Shown here: piece by piece, positions 55,516 to 64,000 of the stretch
Layout of the letters: each line of letters starts with the position of its first letter
How positions within the stretch are numbered: the stretch's first letter is position 1
NCBI GenBank assembly: GCA_018340805.1
Contig: JACMZG010000008.1
Coordinates: forward strand, 81,940,096 to 82,004,095
Direction: 5' to 3'
Source: Microvelia longipes
Lineage: Eukaryota > Arthropoda > Insecta > Hemiptera > Veliidae
DNA length: 64,000 nucleotides
Program-made: the position numbers and the translations under genes
The notes under the pieces: generated by a model
What the model was told of the DNA's origin: nothing
Seen by the model: the letters and a program-made list of their open reading frames with translations, nothing else
The model's database searches: none

Positions 55516-56084
55516 TCTTTGAATACGAGCCTAAATTACCATATGTTGGTGATAGTTACTAAAAAATAATGGTAAATTTTAATTCGTTGGTAAATCACTG
55601 CAAGAGTCTCCTCACCATGAGTAGGTCATTATAATTTATTATTAATGCATTTATATCACGTTACATGAGAGAATAAATAGATAGTCTGGTCAAAAATATA
55701 TAATTTATGCATTTAAGTTGATGTATGCAAGTTAAAAGAAGATAATATACAATATATACTGATAAATTTCAAAACCTCAACCTGCTTGATATTTGTTACC
55801 AAAATGACCCTAAAGGAGCACTAGGTCACCTTTGCAACCTAACAGATCGAAAATGTAATAAAAAAATAATCATAAAATACGTAAGTGGACCATACTGGTG
55901 TATTAAGTCTTATTTTATTATTATGATAATAATATCAACTATGCAACGTTAAAGTAAAATAAATTACACACGGAACGAGTGGATTAAAGAATTATCGAGG
56001 TATTACTACAGGACAATATCACGTAATCAAGATAATTGAATAAAAATAGAAATAAAAGAGAGTTTATTAAACAATAATTCATAT
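55516..56084. other. AT-rich non-coding stretch, nothing recognised
   Basis: No supported feature is seen. Confidence 0.4.
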
Positions 56085-56104
56085 AATATATATATATATA
56101 TAAT

Positions 56105-56152
<48 letters not shown>

Positions 56153-56242
56153 TTATATATAGAATTATTTTAATAAACTCCTTTTATATCTATTTTATAT
56201 TGAATTTTTTATATATGTATTAAGTTTATTATATATTTTTAT

Positions 56243-56305
<63 letters not shown>
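56085..56305. repeat. Two (TA)n microsatellites
   Basis: TA tracts at about 56088-56161 and 56248-56303, with T-rich DNA between them. Confidence 0.95.
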
Positions 56306-57284
56306 CATACATGCAAAAAGGCAAAAGACCCCTTTTTTTCTTTACAAAAAATTAACTCATTTCAGTGCTGAATCATTCCTCGGCACTGATATTAACCCAA
56401 CAATGTTTTTATTAAAGTTGAGTTTAAAATTATGGTATGGGGTTCGGCCTGGGTTAGTCCGATAGGTTTAGAATCGTATAAAATCAAATAGAATGTCATA
56501 CCACGTCATAAGCTTGATTTTGCAAGCTTGCTCATTTGGTTAGTGACGTGTGTATGAACGAAGTTTCGACTAAATATGTAAAATCGCTATTTGGAAGGGT
56601 GTCCAAATATCAAACAATTTTAAATCTTCGATAGGTGAAAAGATTAGCAAGCACTGATTCCATGATACAACCTTTTAATCATGAAACAAAAACTTTTAAC
56701 AACAATATACAGATTAGGTTTAACATCTTCAAAAAGAACTGTTTAAGAATTACCAAATATCCGGATTCTGTTAAGTAAGTACAAGTCACAGGACAAGCGA
56801 TCGAATAATCGAATATGTGACCTTTCCAGGGATATTATTTAGATAATCTAAGTCAATCTAAATCATCATTTAGATTGTCCAGTTTTAGAAAACGTGCACT
56901 CATTTCGTGTAGTGAAATGTCAGTCAGTCCGTGCCGGGAGTTAACTAGCAAAGATCGCCAATTTAACCGACTACAAACAAATCAGTGTCACCCTAAATAA
57001 TATAATTGTATAAATACTGCAATAGCTAAGTAAATGGAACATGATTCGACGGGATTTTCTGAAAACCGTAAGTAAAAGTAAAAACATTTCAAATTAACTT
57101 GACTAAAAAATAATATTGAAATGTGTTAAAGTCAACCGTCATCTTAAATATTATAACATTTATAAATAACTATTTATAGTGTAATTTTCGCCAATCAATC
57201 TTATCTATGTATATCACAAAATAACCAACTAACTATACAACACCGACTCCATCTTATAGATTAATTGTCGAAACTAACACGCAA
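56306..57284. other. AT-rich non-coding stretch, nothing recognised
   Basis: No gene or repeat boundary could be supported. Confidence 0.4.
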
Positions 57285-57395
57285 TCAGAGGGTCACGGTG
57301 GAGAAATAGTCAGCACATGCAACTTAGACCAGGTTCAATGCCGGTCGGGGCCTCAATGATTTTCGTAAGAGGGACAGAAACCTTTACATGCATAC
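57285..57395 (+). repeat. tRNA-derived SINE, family S1, copy 3
   Basis: Plus strand: 'gtcagcacatgcaacttaga', 'ccaggttcaatgccggtcgg', 'ggcctcaatgattttcgtaa' and 'gagggacagaaacc'. This is the order seen on the minus strand at 26925-27126. It abuts the BEL/Pao remnant. Confidence 0.6.
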
Positions 57396-57479
57396 CTAGA
57401 CTTTTCCTAAAAAAATTTTGGTCAACCCAACTAACCTCTCTCCACCCATTTGGAAAAAAAATCAATGAATTGGAAAAAA

Positions 57480-57778
57480 TCCAATTCAGTTGTTGTTCTA
57501 GGCCAAATTTTTAATTTCATACCAACTTATGATTTTTTGGCATAACTCGTCACTAACACTTACATCCCAGCCTATTTCGCCGGTCCAAATTTCTTGTAAA
57601 AGTTACTTAGGAGCAAACGAAATGGGTGCACAAAGCCCTTTTGGATCAAATAAGTTTTGTGATATTGATAAAATTAACAGTTTCGTTACTTTTTCTGGTT
57701 CTAGTCTTAGGCCATGTATTCAAATTGCGGCAACATTTGTTTCTCTTCTTAATCCCATTATGAATGGAAGAGTGCCTT
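57480..57778 (-). pseudogene. Decayed BEL/Pao retrotransposon pol fragment
   Basis: Minus-strand translation by eye gives GLRLEPEKVTKLLILSIS, then QNLFDPKGLCAPISFAPK, and after a stop LLQEIWTGEIGWDVSVSDEL. This matches the hallmark of BEL/Pao pol after the RT (the Pao-specific region with SxIAxxFDPLGLLxPxxxxAKxLxQxLWxxxLxWDxxLPxEL). Stops within it and the (TA)n tract on its upstream side show that it is dead. The plus-strand frame at 57529-57951 is antisense to it. Confidence 0.7.
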
Positions 57779-58080
<302 letters not shown>

Positions 58081-58082
58081 AA

Positions 58083-59275
58083 AGGTGTGTTTCATATAAA
58101 GTGTCCACCAAAGAAGGAGTTGATAGTACTCCTTAAAGGAACAAAATATGTTCTATAGTAAAAACCCGATCTCCAACCGTTTCCCACAAGGTCAAATTTC
58201 ATATTTAAAAAAATATTTGACCCCACATAATAAAATGTTAATAGCGTTTAAACTATTCAAGCTAGAAAAGCAAAATTGGTCTCGTTAAAAGCTGAGTGAA
58301 TTTCCTAAAGGACAAACTACTAACTATGTCAAATATTTTGTAACTACTGTCTAAATATTGCATGAAAAATAATTTTTTGAAAAAATGAATTTATGGAATT
58401 TTTGTGGTAGGGCATTAGAGGAAGAAAGGGATGAGCAAAAGTTCAGCCAAGAACGGAAAAAAACTTCTCTTATGATTGCCTTTAAGAAAACTAAACTTCA
58501 TCATACATTCAATAGTCAAAATGTTGAGCCATTCTTCCAAGAAGTTGAAAAACTGTTATTTTTGTGCATTTTTGCATATCTCTACAATGTTAATTACATG
58601 GTACAAAAATAATTAAAAATCTCTAAAACAGGAGAAAAGAGTGGTTTTAGTGAAAAAATGCGTAAGAATAAAATATGTTTATTTTACCTCCTAGAGTCTT
58701 AAAATCGCATTATTAGTTTATTTTCGAAAAAAAATATTTTGCTTAAATAACACATTATTTTCTCTTTTATACGACAAAAAATGATCAGTTTTTTGCAACT
58801 TCTAGCAACAATAGCTTACATTTTTGACTATTGAATGTATAAAAATTATTTAGATTAACTTAAAGGGCAATCATAAGAGAAGTTTTTTCCGTTCTTGGCT
58901 GAACTTTTGCTCATTCTCTTACTTCCTCTAATGCCCCACCACAAAAATTCCATAAAATTCATTTTTTCAAAAAAACCATTTTCATGCTAATTTTTGGGCA
59001 GTATTTTACAAATATTTGACATAGTGTAGTAGTTTGTCCTTTAGAAATTCCACTCAGCTTTCTAAAGAGACCAATTCCGCCTTTCTAGCTTGAAATAGTT
59101 TAACTCTATTAACAATTTTATGATGGGTCAAATTTATTTTTAAAAAATATTAAATTTTGACCTTGTGGGAAAACGTTGGAGATCGGGGTTTTTTACTATA
59201 GAACATATTTTTTTCCCTTAAGGAGTACTATCACCTCCTTCTTTGGTGGACACTTTATATGAAACACCCTGTATA
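58083..59275. mobile_element. Foldback element with ~430-bp inverted arms
   Basis: The left arm starts 'gtgtttcatataaagtgtcc' at about 58086. The right arm ends with the complement plus 'accctgta' at about 59272. The arms (about 58086-58515 and 58850-59272) match imperfectly throughout. The middle (about 58520-58850) is unique. The element sits between two (TA)n tracts, consistent with TA target use by Tc1/mariner-like transposases, and no transposase is present. The 75-codon frame at 58385-58612 lies inside an arm and has no recognised family. Confidence 0.7.
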
Positions 59276-59288
59276 TATATATATTATA

Positions 59289-59327
<39 letters not shown>

Positions 59328-59345
59328 TATATAATATAATATAAT
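59276..59345. repeat. (TA)n microsatellite
   Basis: A TA tract immediately right of the foldback element. Confidence 0.95.
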
Positions 59346-60384
59346 AATTTATATATATGTACATGTTTTCTGCCTTATGGTTTCGAAAGCAAAAATGCTT
59401 GATTTGGAATTAGTTGAAGCTATTGAAACTTAACTCTTCTGTGAATGAGACGCAAAATGCCTGCAATAGGACTCATTAAGTAAAAAAAAATCATCTGATA
59501 TCTAAGGGAGTTAGCCAAAAGGGCCCAACAACGTTATCTATTTTCTGTCTGATCACTAACATGCAATCACCCAGGGCTTATTAAGTGTGAATGAGGAATG
59601 TTTGACATATCTACCTTTTAGAGGTTATCATTCACCATCTTACTAACTGAACTTAATCTAAAATAATTTTTTTAAAAATACCCAGTTCAAGAGGTTTATT
59701 TACCGATATTTTGTTCAAAAATATTAAAAGAGAATGTAAAAGACTTTATTAGGACTCTATCATGAAATAATTTTTTGTTTAATTTATTTGAGGTCATTAT
59801 GATCACAATTTTTGATGGTTATAATCTATATTGGTACAGCTTTTTGATACGAATTATAAAAATGTCTAAATTCAAGAAATAAAATATTAATGTGAAAAGG
59901 GCAAAGATAAATATAAAGTAAAATGTTAATACAAAGTGAAATAAGTAATATAAATAATACATAAGATATAAAAAATTAATAAGTAATAATAACAAATAGA
60001 ATGTATTACAAATAAAAATAAAAATATATACTTTGGACCATTAATTATCAAAAACAAAAAAAACAATTATACTATAATAAATTAAAAATAATATAAAAAT
60101 ATAAACAAAATCACTTCAGTTTGCTAACCACAAGAAGAAATGGATTTTTGAGGTCCGTGGTCCAAAGAATCTAGATTATTCACTAGTGATTAGAGATAAC
60201 AGTCAAAATTTATGTACCATTAATTAAAGATTACGTTGTCTAATTGTAAGATATAAAGTAAACTAACCTTCAAGAATATTAAGAACAAACGTTACCGATA
60301 GGATAATAAATTTTTATAATTTTATCAAATTTTAAAATAACAAATTGTGTCAAATAATATCGTATGTGGTGTAAAAAGAATATT
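59346..60384. other. A-rich non-coding stretch with one R3 fragment
   Basis: A short R3 copy lies at 59503-59545 ('gggagttagccaaaagggcc'). From about 59880 to 60110 the sequence is A-rich low complexity. Confidence 0.45.
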
Positions 60385-60445
60385 TCTCTCGCACAATTAT
60401 ATTGTGTCAAATATTTCTCTCGCACAATTATATTGTGTCAAATAT
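60385..60445. repeat. Tandem duplication of a CACAATTATATTGTG hairpin
   Basis: Two direct copies of 'tctctcgcacaattatattg' plus 'tgtcaaatattt' are present. Each contains a CACAAT...ATTGTG inverted pair. Related to 54848-54940 and 55138-55225. Confidence 0.7.
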
Positions 60446-60567
60446 TTTTCAGTACTCGCGGCTCAGGACTTTTTAGTTTAAACTGTGCTCATGTTTTTTG
60501 GGTAATTTTTGTTAGAAATAATAATTTAGGGATATTTTGTTGAATTGAATTTTTTTTTTGTTAATAG

Positions 60568-60654
60568 GCTACAGATACACCAGATGCCAGCATCTGGTGG
60601 CTTCTGCAGTATCAACATCAGAGAGAAAAGCAGCCAAAAAAGATTGACATTTAA
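60568..60654 (+). CDS. Candidate 3' terminal exon of an unrecognised host gene
   Basis: A good splice acceptor (a run of 10 T, then GTTAATAG, ending at 60567) precedes a short frame, ATDTPDASIWWLLQYQHQRE and eight more residues (28 in all), ending in TAA at 60652-60654. Composition is much more balanced than the surrounding DNA. I do not recognise the protein. A chance acceptor before a short frame is possible, and no upstream exon was found in the window. Confidence 0.3.
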   Translation, partial: ATDTPDASIWWLLQYQHQREKQPKKIDI

Positions 60655-60699
60655 TTATTTCATACAAATGAAGTCAATAAGATTATACTTGCCGTAAGT

Positions 60700-60975
60700 T
60701 AAAAAATCGGGTGCGGGGTACCTCGGAACATTTCCTCACCAAACATACTTATAGGACTCGCTGCGCTCGTAATCAGAACATACAACTCGTTAAAGTGATA
60801 CTGCATAACGTCATCGGACTTGCTTTGCTCGCCCCCAGAAAGTAAATACATCCGTTCCAAACCCACCCAGACACTATTTACGCTCGACGCTGCTTAACTA
60901 TTATGATCCAACAATAATCGTGGATATACTTGTGTCGAATTGAAACGAAAACTTAATATACTATTTATATACGTA
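60700..60975 (+). repeat. R1 dispersed repeat, 5' part
   Basis: 'aaaaatcgggtgcggggtac', 'acatttcctcacc', two GACTCGCTGCGCTCGT / CTTGCTTTGCTCGCCC blocks and 'gtggatatacttgtgtcg' are present. Confidence 0.7.
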
Positions 60976-62559
60976 AAATAGATATAACTTTGTAATTGTC
61001 AGTAAGGTGCGATTTTATTATTAATTGTATTCCGTTACCTCGTTCGAAAATGAATCATTATATCTATATAGACAAATAAACAAATGACTAGAAAAAAATC
61101 GAACCATAAAACATATATTCTTTAAAAATATGCATACGTGAGCTTAGAATCACTCACGGCCAGAAAACAGGCCAAACCGAAAATTTAATGCTTTCTATCG
61201 CTGACTTGATTATGTCTGTTTTTGTGAATTTGCTCCACTGTCTTACTTCGCATTTCATATTGTAAGCTGAAGTTCTATCCTTCGAATGAGAGCTCTCCCA
61301 AGTTGTAGTTTGGAAGTAAACTTGGTATACTCTGTGTGTTCTGCATATGCTGTTTTGTGTATGACATATATTACAATTCTGTTGTAGGAATCAAGAATTT
61401 GTTTGAATTTTTGAGTGATAATAATCTTTGGTTAAACTGCTCTGTAATAAGTTTTCGATGAATTTTTATAAACATTTTCTTATGTATCTCTTCTTAGTTC
61501 CGGTTGCCAGTTTTTAAATAACCAGACCCTTCGGTATTATGGTTATTTTATCTGTTATGTTGACTGTAAACTCACTCTTTCAATGATTTTATATGTCTTT
61601 TTTTAGAGCTAGATTTTTAACTAACAAGGTTAATAGATGGACATTAATTAGCACAATATCCTTTATAGATTAATAACTGTGTTTCTTTTCCAATTTAAAA
61701 TATTAATGTTTAAAACCGAATTCAAAATTTGAGCAAGATCATTTATTTCGTATAACTGTATTTCTTCTTTGGCACTGTGATGTTACCTTTGAGTTAGATT
61801 GTTAATCCCTGACTACGTCAAGAAATTATATCTCATGTCGTTCATATCATCTACACATTAAGGTTGTTAAATTATACGACTTGAGTTAGTAGAATGGAAT
61901 ATATTTCAATTCATCACTCCTTTGCGTTCCATAGAAGTTTATAAGAACGCTCAATGACTCTTAGAATCGCAGTCGAAGCAATCAGCAACGTCACATTTCC
62001 ACCGTAAATCAGCTTCACTATCCAAATAAGTTGTTGATCCCTACTCATACGTTTATCCTCAATATATTTATAAAGTACATTCCAAATCTTGGTTCGTATT
62101 CTCATATTAGTAATTATCATTTTCCTCATGACAAAATATTTAACGCTCACAAGTTTGATCTTCAAATAATTTTTGTTTGTCAATAAAAACATCTCAAATT
62201 CAAGATTTGACTTAATTTATTTTTATTCCTTAAATAATCAAAAAAATATTTCCCTACAGTGTTCGAACACCTACTGATTTACTCACCAGAACTCGCTCCA
62301 TTCTCCGTTTTTCCGGTTCATAACCCACGCTCAGTATTACGCATCTCATATATTTAAAGAGGTAATGCTTTCGAAATGATTATAAAATTGATAATTGTAA
62401 ACTGCGTTAACAGAGTTTACGAATGATATCCTTTATTCAAGACTAATAACAATTAGACTAGGAAGTAAATCAAATATAAACATATATTTAGATGGATAGG
62501 TAATAATAGTCCCTAAACCGCTTAGCGACAACAGATTGTGAGACCATATTCAACTTAGT
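60976..62559. other. AT-rich non-coding stretch, nothing recognised
   Basis: A minus-strand frame at 61914-62192 (92 codons) and the region 61180-61450 were inspected without finding any family signature. Confidence 0.35.
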
Positions 62560-63117
62560 GAAATGGATATTTCCATATATCTACAACATTATTCCAAAAA
62601 AACTACAACAAGTCCATTTATGATAGAAAATTGACCTAATGCCGATAAATGAGATGAAACATTGCACAACACCTACATGTTAATCCAGACACATGACTAC
62701 ATGCGTGTAAATCTCAGATTGTTTTGAAACATTTTCTCTCCAACGTATTATTTTCGAGCTAGATACAATATATTTGCGAATTAATGACATCATAAAAAAT
62801 ATTCCCGATAGCCCAACGTACAGATATAGACTAATGATGTAACACAAAGTATGCTACTAAAAATTTAACATTCAAATCAATATGAAAATATACCAACTGG
62901 ATGCAACGTAATGAGATAAATATACCAACACACACATCAGCACAAGTGAGAAAGCTTAAAAAACCACTCAGGTAGCCTTAAAAACCCCTAAAACGATATA
63001 TATAAAAGTGATAAACAAGTCCCTATGTTTCGGAATTAATATTGTGGGACAAACCAACACCATAACTTATTCTCACATCAATTATCCCAACATGTAGTTA
63101 CAGCGTAGAGGAAAAGT
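62560..63117 (+). repeat. R1 dispersed repeat, diverged 3' part
   Basis: 'aaatgagatgaaacattgca', 'cacatgactacatgcgtg', 'tgacatcataaaaaatattc', a CACACACATCAGCACA stretch and the terminal 'gaggaaaagt' are present. It ends exactly where the decayed gypsy pol becomes readable. Confidence 0.55.
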
Positions 63118-63118
63118 T

Positions 63119-64000
63119 AAAAGTATAAGTTGAGAATCAGAATGAAATACCTACTGAACTTTAAATAACTAAATATTTTCAACGGATCAAACACGGGTTG
63201 GCAACTCAAGGTTATCGAAGAAAGTAGCAAAAACTGCGTCTGGACTCCATTCGCACAATATTCGCATTTAAAATAACTTCCCTTTCGGATATTACTGCTA
63301 TGAAAATCTTCAAAGAAAATGTTAGAATAATTGCAAGGCTGAAAGGAGTCATATGTGATAGCTGACGATATTAATAACGGGCCAGGAATACTGAAGGAAG
63401 AACGTAAAAGATCACAAAAGAAATTTTGAGCATTAATAAGAAGATTGAGGGAAAAATTTGAAACTAAATAAAGAAAATGTAAATGCTCTGAAAGAAATAC
63501 AATTTTATGGATCACTTTACTTACCGGGCAAGAAGGAATAAGAGCAGACAACAAAATGAAGCAATTCACACTATGCCAACGACCAGAAGATAAAGCCTGG
63601 AGTCTAGATTTCCGTGAGTTATGTTACTACCTAACAGATACTTGAACAACTGAATGATGTGCAGACCGCTAAGAAAAACTAACAAACGACATGCCCACAC
63701 AATTTGTCCTGGCGAAAAGAAAAGCCTTTAAAACGTTCACAAAAAACAATGATATTTCGAAGAGCCAGTACTCAAGATATTTCGACCAACACAAGACACA
63801 TTACTATTCAAACTGATTCATCGGTCGTTGCTTCTGGAATAACCTTACTACAAGGAAGGCACCGTACGTTTGCATCTAAGGTACTGAATAGTAACAAAAC
63901 ATGCCCAATAAACCAGAAATGCTTGGCAATAGCTTTTTGCCATAGCAAGAAATTTGATCCTATATTGTGGAAATAAAGTATATTGAAACTGACCATAATC
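63119..64000 (+). pseudogene. Decayed second Ty3/gypsy pol (RT to RNase H), runs off window
   Basis: Plus-strand translation by eye, shifting frames, gives in order: GWQLKVIEESSKNCVWTPFA (RT, equivalent to the GFWQxxLxxxS...F.TPFG block) at about 63195-63255; LPFGYYCYENLQR (MPFG block); VIADDI, the degenerate YxDD catalytic box, at about 63352-63370; TLLTGQEGIRADNKMKQF (thumb, LGHxxxxEGI) at about 63512-63565; and from 63704 ITIQTDSSVVASGITLLQGR with CLAIAFCHSKKFDPILW (RNase H TDAS and connection). Multiple stops and shifts make it non-functional. It belongs to a different gypsy lineage from the 35-49 kb element. Confidence 0.75.

Noticed and set aside
61914..62192. A 92-codon minus-strand frame as a host exon
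   Set aside because: No recognised family, no convincing splice sites and AT-driven composition.
62245..62345. tRNA-like palindrome GTGTTCGAACAC as a tRNA or SINE head
   Set aside because: A palindrome resembling a T arm is present, but no A box or stems are convincing.

Overview
The window looks like non-genic, transposon-rich DNA from an AT-rich invertebrate genome, most likely an arthropod. The evidence is the low GC, the long (TA)n and A-rich tracts, dispersed repeats in every few kilobases, and remnants of several animal retroelement classes: Ty3/gypsy, BEL/Pao, an I/Jockey-like LINE, a Penelope-like element, and tRNA-derived SINEs. The LTR promoter of the one young element also has a TATA box followed by an arthropod-style TCAGT initiator. 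I cannot name the species. No complete host gene is recognisable; the only host-gene hint is a possible 3' terminal exon at 60568-60654.

The dominant object is a 14.4 kb Ty3/gypsy LTR retrotransposon at 34976-49370. It has two ~1.25 kb LTRs, TGACA/TGTCA termini, a 4-bp GATC target duplication, a primer-binding site, a polypurine tract, gag with an N-terminal SAP domain, pol (protease, RT, RNase H, integrase) and an unrecognised third reading frame downstream of pol. Its interior is rearranged. The left part (PBS, gag, pol up to the end of RNase H) is followed by a reversed copy running from mid-integrase back to the PBS (40119-44883, minus strand), and then integrase resumes on the plus strand. 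One end of the reversed copy falls within 3 nt of the PBS edge, which points to an aberrant reverse-transcription product that was then integrated with normal ends.

The most striking previously undescribed-looking signal is inside the LTRs, downstream of the predicted transcription start. Nine short stem-loops (35482-35996, repeated at 48627-49138) have different stem sequences, but every loop is 7 nt long and ends in ATCA. This suggests an RNA recognition array in the element's leader.

Layout: 1-34 kb holds copies of an ~0.8 kb non-autonomous repeat (called R1 here), GC-rich hairpin clusters, minisatellites (8.9, 22.1, 26.1 and 31.2 kb), LINE and Penelope remnants, SINEs and foldbacks. 34.4-35.0 kb holds a MITE-like element and a palindrome next to the gypsy insertion. 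35.0-49.4 kb is the gypsy element. 49.4-64 kb holds (TA)n tracts, a near-perfect 237-bp palindrome, a BEL/Pao remnant, a long-armed foldback element, the candidate terminal exon, more R1 copies and a decayed second gypsy pol running off the right edge.

Many differences between the two LTRs and between the duplicated arms are single-base gains or losses in short runs, so some frameshifts described below may be sequencing errors rather than biology. All coordinates of repeats and decayed fragments are by eye and approximate to a few bases or tens of bases.
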